A stretch of DNA of 64,000 nucleotides from Actinernus sp. WN-2022 (GCA_030867875.1 JAOWCC010001589.1:87567537-87631536); one strand, 5' to 3'. Numbered from the stretch's first letter, positions 24,814-37,929 are shown. Translations and numbers: made by a program. Notes: a model not told the origin generated them from the sequence alone.

Positions 24814-27326
24814 TATAGTGTAGTGGACATGTCAGAGGACTAGAAGTAGCTGTATACAGTTATTGATTACAAGGCTTGTCATTGTTATTTTCTCTGGTTC
24901 ATTTTAACAAGCATTCCTATAGTGTAGTGGGTATGTCAGAGGACTAGAAGTAGCTGTATACAGTTATTGATTACAAGGCTTGTCATTGTTATTTTCTCTG
25001 GTTCATTTTAACAAGCATTCCTATAGTGTAGTGGTAATGTCAGAGGACTAGAAGTAGCTGTATACAGTTATTGATCACAAGGCTTGTCATTGTTATTTTC
25101 TCTGGTTCATTTTAACAAGCATTCCTATAGTGTAGTGGGCATGTCAGAGGACTAGAAGTAGCTGTATACAGTTATTGATTACAAGGCTTGTCATTGTTAT
25201 TTTCTCTGGTTCATTTTAACAAGCATTCCTATAGTGTAGTGGGCATGTCAGAGGACTAGAAGTAGCTGTATACAGTTATTGATTACAAGGCTTGTCATTG
25301 TTATTTTCTCTTGTTCATTTTAACAAGCATTCCTATAGTGTAGTGGGCATGTCAGAGGACTAGAAGTAGCTGTATACAGTTATTGATTACAAGGCTTGTC
25401 ATTGTTATTTTCTCTGGTTCATTTTAACAAGCATTCCTATAGTGTAGTGGACATGTCAGAGGACTAGAAGTAGCTGTATACAGTTATTGATTACAAGGCT
25501 TGTCATTGTTATTTTCTCTGGTTCATTTTAACAAGCATTCCTATAGTGTAGTGGGTATGTCAGAGGACTAGAAGTAGCTGTATACAGTTATTGATTACAA
25601 GGCTTGTCATTGTTATTTTCTCTGGTTCATTTTAACAAGCATTCCTATAGTGTAGTGGGCATGTCAGAGGACTAGAAGTAGCTGTATACAGTTATTGATC
25701 ACAAGGCTTGTCATTGTTATTTTCTCTGGTTCATTTTAACAAGCATTCCTATAGTGTAGTGGGTATGTCAGAGGACTAGAAGTAGCTGTATATAGTTATT
25801 GATCACAAGGCTTGTCATTGTTATTTTCTCTGGTTCATTTTAACAAGCATTCCTACAGTGTAGTGGGCATGTCAGAGGACTAGAAGTAGCTGTATACAGG
25901 TATTGATCACAAGGCTTGTCATTGTTATTTTCTCTGGTTCATTTTAACAAGCATTCCTATAGTGTAGTGGGTATGTCAGAGGACTAGAAGTAGCTGTATA
26001 GAGTTATTGATCACAAGGCTTGTCATTGTTATTTTCTCTGGTTCATTTCAACAAGCATTCCTATAGTGTAGTGGGTATGTCAGAGGACTAGAAGTAGCTG
26101 TATACAGTTATTGATCACAAGGCTTGTCATTGTTATTTTCTCTGGTTCATTTTAACAAGCATTCCTATAGTGTAGTGGGCATGTCAGAGGACTAGAAGTA
26201 GCTGTATACAGTTATTGATCACAAGGCTTGTCATTGTTATTTTCTCTGGTTCATTTTAACAAGCATTCCTATAGTGTAGTGGACATGTCAGATGACTAGA
26301 AGTAGCTGTATACAGTTATTGATCACAAGGCTTGCTATTGTTATTTTCTCTGGTTCATTTTAACAAGCATTCCTATAGTATAGTGGGCATGTCAGAGGAC
26401 TAGAAGTAGCTGTATACAGTTATTGATCACAAGGCTTGTCATTGTTATTTTCTCTGGTTCATTTTAACAAGCATTCCTATAGTATAGTGGGCATGTCAGA
26501 GGACTAGAAGTAGCTGTATACAGTTATTGATTACAAGGCTTGTCATTGTTATTTTCTCTGGTTCATTTTAACAAGCATTCCTATAGTATAGTGGGCATGT
26601 CAGAGGACTAGAAGTAGCTGTATACAGTTATTGATTACAAGGCTTGTCATTGTTATTTTCTCTGGTTCATTTTAACAAGCATTCCTATAGTATAGTGGGC
26701 ATGTCAGAGGACTAGAAGTAGCTGTATACAGTTATTGATTACAAGGCTTGTCATTGTTATTTTCTCTGGTTCATTTTAACAAGCATTCCTATAGTATAGT
26801 GGGCATGTCAGAGGACTAGAAGTAGCTGTATACAGTTATTGATTACAAGGCTTGTCATTGTTATTTTCTCTGGTTCATTTTAACAAGCATTCCTATAGTG
26901 TAGTGGACATGTCAGAGGACTAGAAGTAGCTGTATACAGTTATTGATTACAAGGCTTGTCATTGTTATTTTCTCTGGTTCATTTTAACAAGCATTCCTAT
27001 AGTGTAGTGGGCATGTCAGAGGACTAGAAGTAGCTGTATACAGTTATTGATTACAAGGCTTGTCATTGTTATTTTCTCTGGTTCATTTTAACAAGCATTC
27101 CTATAGTGTAGTGGGCATGTCAGAGGACTAGAAGTAGCTGTATACAGTTATTGATTACAAGGCTTGTCATTGTTATTTTCTCTGGTTCATTTTAACAAGC
27201 ATTCCTATAGTGTAGTGGGCATGTCAGAGGACTAGAAGTAGCTGTATACAGTTATTGATTACAAGGCTTGTCATTGTTATTTTCTCTGGTTCATTTTAAC
27301 AAGCATTCCTATAGTGTAGTGGGCAT
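24814..27326. repeat. 104-bp satellite array, segment C
   Basis: About 24 further monomers in phase with segment B. A block of consecutive monomers at about 26370-26800 shares tagtatagtgggc, like the block at about 13090-13620. Confidence 0.98.
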
Positions 27327-27340
27327 TCCCTGGTGAAAAT

Positions 27341-27573
27341 CTTTCAAAGATCTTACTAAGATCTTTAAGGATCCTCATAAAGATCTTCAAAGGATCTTGG
27401 TAAAGATCTTTGAAGATTTTTATGAGGATCCTTAAAGATCTTTAAGGATCTTGTAAAGATCTTGTAAAGATCTTCAAAGATCTTCAAAGATCCTCAAAGA
27501 TCCGCAAAGATCTTTTACAGATCCTCAAGGATCTTGCAAAGATCCTCAAGGATATTGCAAAGATAAACAAGGA
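27341..27573. repeat. Clustered AAGATCTT/AGGATCCT motifs (left subterminal)
   Basis: More than 15 copies of self-complementary aagatctt, aaagatcttt and aggatcct motifs spaced about 10-20 bp apart. Confidence 0.85.
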
Positions 27574-27950
27574 GACTAGGATCCTTGAGGATTGTTTTAG
27601 GATCCTTGAGGATTGTTTTAGGATCCTTGAGGATTGTTCCAGGATCCTTGAGGATTGTTTTAGGATCCTTGAGGATTGTTCCAGGATCCTTGAGGATTGT
27701 TCCAGGATCCTTGAGGATTGTTATAGGATCCTTGAGGATTGTTCCAGGTTCCTTGAGGATTGTTCCAGGATCCTTGAGGATTGTTCCAGGATCCTTGAGG
27801 ATTGTTTTAGGATCCTTGAGGATTGTTCCAGGATCCTTGAAGATACTTTCAGGATCATTGAGGATTGTTCCAGGATCCTTGAGGATAATTCCAGAATTGT
27901 TCCAGGATCCTTAAGGATTGTTCCAGGTTCCTTGAGGATTATTTTAGGAT
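27574..27950. repeat. 21-bp minisatellite (about 18 units)
   Basis: The unit aggatccttgaggattgttcc varies at its last bases (ttcc, ttta, tata). The length is a multiple of three, which creates spurious open frames on both strands. Confidence 0.95.
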
Positions 27951-28878
27951 CCTCAGAGTCTGGAACAACTCTCAAGAATATTTTACAATGTTAAGTTACA
28001 CTGTATCTACTCTGAGGATTACTTCATGATTCTCTAGGGAGGCAATTCACAATTATTATGAGTGTTTGTTTAATAACACATGTATACACATAAACAGGGC
28101 TGTCGTTAGAAGCCAGCTACTGGTAATTATCACCAGCAATGTACATGTATATGATGATGATTGCTGGCTACTGAGTTGTAGCTTATTGCACAAAAAGACC
28201 AGAGCTACGTGTACATGTAGCTCAGTTGTCCAGCAACTTAAAAACGTAAAGACAGCCCTGCATAAAGGAAACCAAATAATGATCAGAAACTCAATGAAAC
28301 AGCATGAAGATGTTTAGTAACAGTCAGTGCCTTTACTGTAACTGTATAGTATGAAATTGAATTTATTTTACCGTATTTTATCAATTACTATAATGCAAAT
28401 GCCCCTTTGATGACATCAGGAGGTAGTATTATAGTTGTGTTTGCATCTCATGCAGACTAATAAAACTTTGAAACAATTACCAATAAAAAGGAAATACAAG
28501 GAATGCAGTTACATGTATTTGTTTTAATTCATACAAAGGTAGGTACAGTCATGTAATTTTACAATGCCTTACTTTCATATTTGATTATTGCATGCAGACA
28601 AAAATCTAACTGCCAGCAGCTTGTATAAATAATTTATTGGCACCAGGTAATAAACTGCCCTGTTTCTACACTGCAACAACTACTGTAAGTACATAATAGT
28701 CTACAAGCACATACAGTGTACATGTATGTACATGTATGCTGTACTACATTGCATTTATAATGTTACTGTTACAGCTACATGTATTTAAAAAATATTGTCC
28801 CAATTTGACTAAAGCCTACGTGACCAGACTGAAAGGGAAATGGCTAGTAGATTTAGATTCTAAAATCATGTCATAAAA
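27951..28878. other. Interior of the 5.6-kb element, no gene recognised
   Basis: Contains a palindromic tract with gtacatgtatgtacatgtat near 28718-28740. No supported coding sequence. Confidence 0.4.
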
Positions 28879-29060
28879 GGAGCTGGTGTGGTGCAGTGGT
28901 TATGCTCTTCGTATTTCACCTCTGCGGCTCAGGTTCAATCTGCAGACACGGTGCCAATTATGTGAGTTCAGTTTGTTGGTATCTCGCCCAAGGTTGCTCC
29001 AGTTTTTCTCCAGATTCTCCGGTTTTCCTTCCACAAAAATCAACAATGATGCTAAATTAC
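28879..29060 (+). mobile_element. tRNA-derived SINE fragment
   Basis: ggagctggtgtggtgcagtgg resembles a tRNA 5' end with a pol III A box (tggtgcagtgg at about 28887). A B-box-like ggttcaatc follows at 28932-28940. Downstream is a segment with gagttcagtttgttgg, ctccagtttttctccag and ctccggttttccttcc, a type of central domain repeated in cnidarian SINEs. There is no cloverleaf good enough for a functional tRNA. Confidence 0.7.
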
Positions 29061-31840
29061 AATTCGATATGTGGTTTAGCCAGGACCTGAATTTGATCAG
29101 CCCCTTTGGTAGTTTCAGGTCTCGTTAGAATTTCAGAGAGAGAGAGTTTTTGCTTGCTTGATTTAAAATGAATTTGTACATGTACATGTATTTGACAGTA
29201 ATATTGGCCTTCAACCAATTTTCTCACTTTTGGTCTGGTCACAACAGGCTTAAAGTCACATTTTTTAAATACATTTGTAGCTGTATGTAAATAAGCGTGT
29301 GTGCACTGTCTTCCAATTTGGGGTTCCTAAAAATATGGACAGGAATTGCTCAACATACATGTATACCGAAATTGGCATTTGTCACACTTTGAGGGAGGAT
29401 GTTTACATGTTGTGGTTATATTCACATTAGCTTTGCTGACATAAGGTATGGGTTCAACACCCATAAAACCTAAGCAATATTTTTTTCTTATTTACCTGTG
29501 AACCCTAGCACTAGGCGAGTGAGAACTTGTTGTTTACATTTACCTGTGTTTGAAATAGCTGGGGTGAGTTTTATGGTGTGGGACAGGGCTTGAAGTCCCT
29601 GGGGGTTACTCCTGTTTGTGACATATTATGTATACATGTGCTGCAGGGGTGGGTCAGGGTTTTGAGCTCAGTTTGGGCAGGTAGGGTCAGGGTTTTGACC
29701 TGATTTGGGCAGATCAGGGTCAGGATGGGTGCAGTCTGGGTCGGGGTTCAGTATTTTTTAGGCAGTTAGGAACAGGCAAACAATTTATTTCACAGGGCTT
29801 ATTTGTTTTTATTTAAAGAAGGGGCAATCAGGGTTTTTTTTTCCCAAAAAGGGGGCAATCAGGGTTTTGGAGCTCGGATTTTGGAGCTCGGATTTTGGGT
29901 CAAACTGCAGGGTCAGAGTTTGAGCCTCTTGGCCTCGCATACATACCCATTTTTTCATGTAAGTACCCCCCCAGGTTGAAGCCAAGGCAGGCATTTAAAC
30001 ATGTGAATGCCTGCATGCAGCAGGATCTCACCTGTTACAAGGAGCGTCTATCTGTATTGGATTTGTGAAGTCTCGAAATCCAAGCTCATCTATTTTTAGC
30101 GAGATCATTGTTGCCGCAATATTTCATTAGATGCGGTTAATCCTTTGAGATCGATCTACTGAATGGATACCAGCTTCAGAACACGGTTTGAGTTTTAGTG
30201 ATTCATTGGTTGTTCAATATTTCACCCGTGGTAACCAATTTAACAATGTCATACTTTTGTGCAGGAATAATTATCTACTAAAAATAGACCAGTTCGAATT
30301 TCAATTGCGGTTTCACAGGGCAAGTATGAAAGGTAATGGCTCCTGCATGCAGTTTATACAATCATATAAAAGGTACAAAAGGTTAGGGTAACAATCTAGC
30401 TTAGGGACAGGCAAAAACTAACAGACATCAATGACATGATTTTAATAATTTAACCCATAAAATAGATATTTAGACTAACAGATACAATCACATCGAAATT
30501 CCATTGTTTTCTTTTGTTTCTACTTGACTATTAGATATTGTCTATTAATTTTTGTTTCACAGGTTAAGTAGAACCAATTGCACTCTAACAACCTTAGTTT
30601 AGTTTAGCTATATTTGTTCATGTATAGGCTGGTTTTCTATTTAAAAAATTAAAGTAGTGACTAGTGTTCAAGTGATTATAATTTTCACTCACTACTTGGC
30701 AGCCACAATGTAGTTTACTTTTCCCTATTTAGCCTTCATTTGTAATGGTTAGCTTCTGACCTATACAAGTACAAGCCCATGTCCTGCAAAAAAAGAATAA
30801 CCAATTTAAATAAAACCTAGAATTACGACTTTAGTCATCTAAAGTTACACTTACAGTTGTATAATTTGTAAATTATAGGAGTCTGTTCTTACTCGCATTC
30901 GAACGAATTCAAATATGCACTCAACGCTTTACGACACAAGCAATGATCGGCAGAGACTGTACTTAACATAATCCTTCAATTTGTACACAAAATATACATT
31001 TTATTCCAAGCTATTAAACCTCTACGGAAGTCATCATTGCTAGATGTTCAAATTAACGAACAGTTTTATTGAGAATAATTTGAAGATGAACAGATGCATG
31101 TTCCTGCATGAATGGTCGAGAAGCATTCTATCACATTTTATAAAGCGACCAACATTTTGGTAAGCAAATTATTTAACTGGATTTCTAGAAAAACCTTTTG
31201 TGTAGTGTCTGTGTGTTTATCGTAATTTGAAATTATGCACAACATCGTGAAACGTTTACTGCTCACCTTCTCCACATATTTCTTCAGAAATTCATCTCAC
31301 TCAGGACTGATAATGTCTTTCAGTTGAAGCTGTTATTATTATCTTTCCATCTAACAAATTTTGTTCTTGAAATATGGTTGAATTGACCTTTTGAGAGAGC
31401 TTCTAAAAACCTCCAACGAAACGAACTTCTGCTGTTCTGGCGCTTGATTCAAATCTGTTCCCTGGAGGCCTGGTTACCAAATATGGATAAACTCGGTCCT
31501 AGTCTTACTCTAACGTGGACAATCAATAAATGTCAGTAAAACAACATTTTGAAAGGTGGACAGAAATACTTCGCTAATTGAACACTGGAATTTATTTTTT
31601 TAACAATTGCCAGTCAAATCGGTGAGTAATATTCTAGTGATTAGACTAAAACAACCAGAGAATATATACAATGTATGTTTTCTTATGAAGTCTATTGTAG
31701 ACTATTGTAGCGTTTAATTAAATTATTTAATTATGTATGTGTCTTTAATAATTTATTTCATGGAAACAAAAGTACAATCAAGTCTCAGTGCAGTCCATCG
31801 TCAGTCCGATCTGCACTGTGACTATTAAATTGTCTATCAA
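29061..31840. other. Interior of the 5.6-kb element, no gene recognised
   Basis: Includes a gggtcagggtttt-type degenerate repeat patch at about 29640-29910. The rest is AT-rich, and I see no coding or RNA gene. Confidence 0.4.
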
Positions 31841-32900
31841 TTCCAAACCTCAAGGATCTTATGTAAGGCTCCTGCCTTTAGAATATAATCATGTATTCGA
31901 CCTGCAAATCCTGGAATGCTGGTTCAGGACTTTGATGAAATTCTCAAGGATCTTGAAACGTCCTGTCTTTAGAATATAATTATTCCTGCCAGGATCTTGC
32001 CTAAATCCTGACAGGATCCTGGCTAAATCCTTAGGGATCTTACAAGGATCCTGTCCTCAGAAAAAAATATTTCCTGCAAGGTCCTGACAGGATCCTGGAT
32101 AAATCCTTGAGGATCTTACAAGGATCATGTCCTAATACAAGAAATTATTTCCTGCAAGGATCTATTTGAGGATCTTGCCAAGGATTAAGCCTCAATGATC
32201 TTAACAGGATCTTTGAAAGATCCTCATGGATCTTCAAAGATCTTTGTAATGATCTTTAAAGAACTTGTCAAGGAAAACCTCAAGGATCTTTGCAGGATCT
32301 TTGAAAAATCCTCATGGATCTTCAAAGATCTTTGTAATGATCTTTAAAGAACTTGTCAAGGAAAGCTTTGAGGATCTTTGCAGGATCGTTGAAAAATCCT
32401 CATGGATCTTCAAAGATCTTTGTCAAGATCTTTAAAGAACTTGTCAAGGAAAGCTTCGAGGATCTTTGCAGGATCTTTGAAAAATCCTCATGGATCTTCA
32501 AAGATCTTTGTCAAGATCTTTAAAGAACTTGTCAAGTAAAGCTTCAAGGATCTTTGCAGGATCTTGGAAAAATCCTCATGGATCTTCAAAGATCTTTATC
32601 AAGATCTTTAAAGAACTTGTCAAGGAAACCCTTGAGGATCTTTGCAGGATCTTGGAAAAATCCTCATGGATCTTCAAAGATCTTTGTCAAGATCTTTGAG
32701 GATCTTGCCAAGAACAGCCATGAAGATCTTTCAATGATCTTTGAAAGATCCTTGCAGGATCCTGATAAGATCTTAGCAGTTAAGGATCTTTGCAGGAATT
32801 TTGAAAGATCCTTGAAGGATCTTTGAAGGATCCTCATCTACAAAGATCTTTAGCAGGTCTTTGAGGATCTTTCAAGATCTTTGAGGATCTTGCAAGGTTT
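31841..32900. repeat. Right subterminal array: 88-bp higher-order repeat of GATCTT motifs
   Basis: From about 32280 to 32700 the short motifs are organised in an 88-bp unit (gaggatctttgcaggatc at 32370, again at 32458 and about 32546). Outside this the spacing is looser. The motif density mirrors the left end. Confidence 0.9.
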
Positions 32901-32910
32901 TTCACCAGGG

Positions 32911-35900
32911 ATGTCAGAGGACTAGAAGTAGCTGTATACAGTTATTGATTACAAGGCTTGTCATTGTTATTTTCTCTGGTTCATTTTAACAAGCATTCCT
33001 ATAGTGTAGTGGGCATGTCAGAGGACTAGAAGTAGCTGTATACAGTTATTGATCACAAGGCTTGTCATTGTTATTTTCTCTGGTTCATTTTAACAAGCAT
33101 TCCTATAGTGTAGTGGGCATGTCAGAGGACTAGAAGTAGCTGTATACAGTTATTGATTGCAAGGCTTGTCATTGTTATTTTCTCTGGTTCATTTTAACAA
33201 GCATTCCTATAGTGTAGTGGGCATGTCAGAGGACTAGAAGTAGCTGTATACAGTTATTGATTACAAGGCTTGTCATTGTTATTTTCTCTGGTTCATTTTA
33301 ACAAGCATTCCTATAGTGTAGTGGACATGTCAGAGGACTAGAAGTAGCTGTATACAGTTATTGATTACAAGGCTTGTCATTGTTATTTTCTCTGGTTCAT
33401 TTTAACAAGCATTCCTATAGTGTAGTGGGCATGTCAGAGGACTAGAAGTAGCTGTATACAGTTATTGATCACAAGGCTTGTCATTGTTATTTTCTCTGGT
33501 TCATTTTAACAAGCATTCCTATAGTGTAGTGGGTATGTCAGAGGACTAGAAGTAGCTGTATACAGTTATTGATTACAAGGCTTGTCATTGTTATTTTCTC
33601 TGGTTCATTTTAACAAGCATTCCTATAGTGTAGTGGGCATGTCAGAGGACTAGAAGTAGCTGTATACAGTTATTGATTACAAGGCTTGTCATTGTTATTT
33701 TCTCTGGTTCATTTTAACAAGCATTCCTATAGTGTAGTGGGTATGTCAGAGGACTAGAAGTAGCTGTATACAGGTATTGATCACAAGGCTTGTCATTGTT
33801 ATTTTCTCTGGTTCATTTTAACAAGCATTCCTATAGTGTAGTGGGTATGTCAGAGGACTAGAAGTAGCTGTATACAGGTATTGATCACAAGGCTTGTCAT
33901 TGTTATTTTCTCTGGTTCATTTTAACAAGCATTCCTATAGTGTAGTGGGTATGTCAGAGGACTAGAAGTAGCTGTATACAGTTATTGATTACAAGGCTTG
34001 TCATTGTTATTTTCTCTGGTTCATTTTAACAAGCATTCCTATAGTGTAGTGGGTATGTCAGAGGACTAGAAGTAGCTGTATACAGTTATTGATTACAAGG
34101 CTTGTCATTGTTATTTTCTCTGGTTCATTTTAACAAGCATTCCTATAGTGTAGTGGGTATGTCAGAGGACTAGAAGTAGCTGTATATAGTTATTGATCAC
34201 AAGGCTTGTCATTGTTATTTTCTCTGGTTCATTTTAACAAGCATTCCTATAGTGTAGTGGGTATGTCAGAGGACTAGAAGTAGCTGTATACAGGTATTGA
34301 TCACAAGGCTTGTCATTGTTATTTTCTCTGGTTCATTTTAACAAGCATTCCTATAGTGTAGTGGGCATGTCAGAGGACTAGAAGTAGCTGTATACAGTTA
34401 TTGATTACAAGGCTTGTCATTGTTATTTTCTCTGGTTCATTTTAACAAGCATTCCTATAGTGTAGTGGGCATGTCAGAGGACTAGAAGTAGCTGTATACA
34501 GTTATTGATTACAAGGCTTGTCATTGTTATTTTCTCTGGTTCATTTCAACAAGCATTCCTATAGTGTAGTGGGTATGTCAGAGGACTAGAAGTAGCTGTA
34601 TACAGTTATTGATCACAAGGCTTGTCATTGTTATTTTCTCTGGTTCATTTTAACAAGCATTCCTATAGTGTAGTGGGCATGTCAGAGGACTAGAAGTAGC
34701 TGTATACAGTTATTGATTACAAGGCTTGTCATTGTTATTTTCTCTGGTTCATTTTAACAAGCATTCCTATAGTGTAGTGGGCATGTCAGAGGACTAGAAG
34801 TAGCTGTATACAGTTATTGATTACAAGGCTTGTCATTGTTATTTTCTCTGGTTCATTTCAACAAGCATTCCTATAGTGTAGTGGGTATGTCAGAGGACTA
34901 GAAGTAGCTGTATACAGTTATTGATCACAAGGCTTGTCATTGTTATTTTCTCTGGTTCATTTTAACAAGCATTCCTATAGTGTAGTGGGCATGTCAGAGG
35001 ACTAGAAGTAGCTGTATACAGTTATTGATTACAAGGCTTGTCATTGTTATTTTCTCTGGTTCATTTTAACAAGCATTCCTATAGTGTAGTGGGCATGTCA
35101 GAGGACTAGAAGTAGCTGTATACAGTTATTGATTACAAGGCTTGTCATTGTTATTTTCTCTGGTTCATTTTAACAAGCATTCCTATAGTGTAGTGGGCAT
35201 GTCAGAGGACTAGAAGTAGCTGTATACAGTTATTGATTACAAGGCTTGTCATTGTTATTTTCTCTGGTTCATTTCAACAAGCATTCCTATAGTGTAGTGG
35301 GTATGTCAGAGGACTAGAAGTAGCTGTATACAGTTATTGATTACAAGGCTTGTCATTGTTATTTTCTCTGGTTCATTTTAACAAGCATTCCTATAGTGTA
35401 GTGGGTATGTCAGAGGACTAGAAGTAGCTGTATATAGTTATTGATCACAAGGCTTGTCATTGTTATTTTCTCTGGTTCATTTTAACAAGCATTCCTATAG
35501 TGTAGTGGGTATGTCAGAGGACTAGAAGTAGCTGTATACAGGTATTGATCACAAGGCTTGTCATTGTTATTTTCTCTGGTTCATTTTAACAAGCATTCCT
35601 ATAGTGTAGTGGGTATGTCAGAGGACTAGAAGTAGCTGTATACAGTTATTGATTACAAGGCTTGTCATTGTTATTTTCTCTGGTTCATTTTAACAAGCAT
35701 TCCTATAGTGTAGTGGGTATGTCAGAGGACTAGAAGTAGCTGTATACAGTTATTGATTACAAGGCTTGTCATTGTTATTTTCTCTGGTTCATTTTAACAA
35801 GCATTCCTATAGTGTAGTGGGCATGTCAGAGGACTAGAAGTAGCTGTATACAGTTATTGATTACAAGGCTTGTCATTGTTATTTTCTCTGGTTCATTTTA

Positions 35901-37085
35901 ACAAGCATTCCTATAGTGTAGTGGGTATGTCAGAGGACTAGAAGTAGCTGTATATATAGTTATTGATCACAAGGCTTGTCATTGTTATTTTCTCTGGTTC
36001 ATTTTAACAAGCATTCCTATAGTGTAGTGGGTATGTCAGAGGACTAGAAGTAGCTGTATACAGGTATTGATCACAAGGCTTGTCATTGTTATTTTCTCTG
36101 GTTCATTTTAACAAGCATTCCTATAGTGTAGTGGGTATGTCAGAGGACTAGAAGTAGCTGTATACAGTTATTGATTACAAGGCTTGTCATTGTTATTTTC
36201 TCTGGTTCATTTTAACAAGCATTCCTATAGTGTAGTGGGTATGTCAGAGGACTAGAAGTAGCTGTATACAGTTATTGATTACAAGGCTTGTCATTGTTAT
36301 TTTCTCTGGTTCATTTTAACAAGCATTCCTATAGTGTAGTGGGTATGTCAGAGGACTAGAAGTAGCTGTATATAGTTATTGATCACAAGGCTTGTCATTG
36401 TTATTTTCTCTGGTTCATTTTAACAAGCATTCCTATAGTGTAGTGGGTATGTCAGAGGACTAGAAGTAGCTGTATACAGGTATTGATCACAAGGCTTGTC
36501 ATTGTTATTTTCTCTGGTTCATTTTAACAAGCATTCCTATAGTGTAGTGGGCATGTCAGAGGACTAGAAGTAGCTGTATACAGTTATTGATTACAAGGCT
36601 TGTCATTGTTATTTTCTCTGGTTCATTTTAACAAGCATTCCTATAGTGTAGTGGGCATGTCAGAGGACTAGAAGTAGCTGTATACAGTTATTGATTACAA
36701 GGCTTGTCATTGTTATTTTCTCTGGTTCATTTCAACAAGCATTCCTATAGTGTAGTGGGTATGTCAGAGGACTAGAAGTAGCTGTATACAGTTATTGATC
36801 ACAAGGCTTGTCATTGTTATTTTCTCTGGTTCATTTTAACAAGCATTCCTATAGTGTAGTGGGTATGTCAGAGGACTAGAAGTAGCTGTATACAGGTATT
36901 GATCACAAGGCTTGTCATTGTTATTTTCTCTGGTTCATTTTAACAAGCATTCCTATAGTGTAGTGGGTATGTCAGAGGACTAGAAGTAGCTGTATACAGT
37001 TATTGATTACAAGGCTTGTCATTGTTATTTTCTCTGGTTCATTTTAACAAGCATGTAGTGGGCATGTCAGAGAACTAGAAGTAGG
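32911..37085. repeat. 104-bp satellite array, segment D
   Basis: About 40 monomers continue in phase with segment C. The last monomer has a small deletion (aacaagcatgtagtggg) and the array stops at agaactagaagtagg. Higher-order blocks are visible (see findings). Confidence 0.98.
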
Positions 37086-37929
37086 GGCCATTCACGAGGT
37101 GAGGGTTAATGAAGTGCTGGTTTTTATTTCTATCTTTTCCTTTACTTCTCCTTAAATTCACCCAGTTTATATATCCCGAAACAATTACCACACACTGGAC
37201 CAATTTTGGCTAAGGGACAGAGTGTGTTATGACTATTTATGTAAATTAGCTACATGCAGAGTTAGGTTGTAATTCCTATTGCTTAAAGAATATGGTCCAA
37301 CCATGATGCTTAGTGGCTCTTTGTTTATTTTCGCTTAGTGAAACTATTAAACTAAACAGGTAAACTACAAAAGAAACTTTACAAAAACAGATTCAAATTG
37401 AAACTATCACACAAAACAACAGGATTGTAACGATTTTCAAAAGAATGGAAGAAAACTCATGCAAATTAAACAAACTTTTCAACTGTGACAAAATGGTGGC
37501 CATAGCATGCAAAGCATGATGGTTGGTCTATATTTTTTAAGTACACTGTAAATTTCAAGTGTCACAAACACTTAGATTAAGAAACACACTGGCTGTGTCC
37601 TCATGTTGTATATGGAATCAGGTTAGACCTGGTCAAACCTGAGGTTCAAACACTGTGTTTCAATATCTCAACATGGTGTGTTTCATTTGTGTTTCACCGG
37701 GTATCAAGGTACATGCACCTGACCAAAATGGGATGACCCAATTGATTGGTGGCCTCATTAACTATTCACGAGTTTGAGAAACTTCTATCTCAAACAGGGC
37801 CCTTGTGAACAAAGGTTTACTTAGAAATTGGCCCATAAAAAAATGATGTGTGTCATGAACCAGAACAGTTTGATGTACCTATTTTACATTCTTAAAATAA
37901 TTTGTTGTTAACTGTTAGGGCTGCTGCAC
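37086..37929 (-). other. TOMM20 intron 3, proximal part, no other feature seen
   Basis: Unique-looking DNA between the satellite edge and exon 3. Confidence 0.5.

Larger units (their letters stand above)
27327..32910. mobile_element. 5.6-kb element with GATCTT-rich subterminal arrays
   Basis: The ends tccctggtgaaaa and tttttcaccaggga are inverted. The satellite breaks at gggcat and resumes at atgtcag, consistent with a 2-bp AT duplication (one terminal base is ambiguous). About 630 bp at the left and 1,050 bp at the right are built from aggatctt/aagatcct-type short repeats. The 3.9-kb interior has no recognisable transposase, only a SINE-like insertion, so it is probably non-autonomous. Confidence 0.9.

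Noticed and set aside
27585..27975. Open frames of about 109 and 84 codons on both strands with a seven-residue repeat (RIVLGSL and similar)
   Set aside because: They are translations of a 21-bp minisatellite, whose length divisible by three keeps frames open.
28879..28960. Possible tRNA gene
   Set aside because: A and B box-like strings are present, but no acceptor stem or cloverleaf can be formed and the sequence continues into a SINE-type domain.
32490..32826. Overlapping open frames rich in EDLCRIL/SSKIF-type repeats
   Set aside because: Products of the GATCTT repeat array, not of a gene.
12193..37085. Regular repeats that could suggest a CRISPR array
   Set aside because: The 104-bp units are contiguous with no unique spacers, and the context is a eukaryotic intron.
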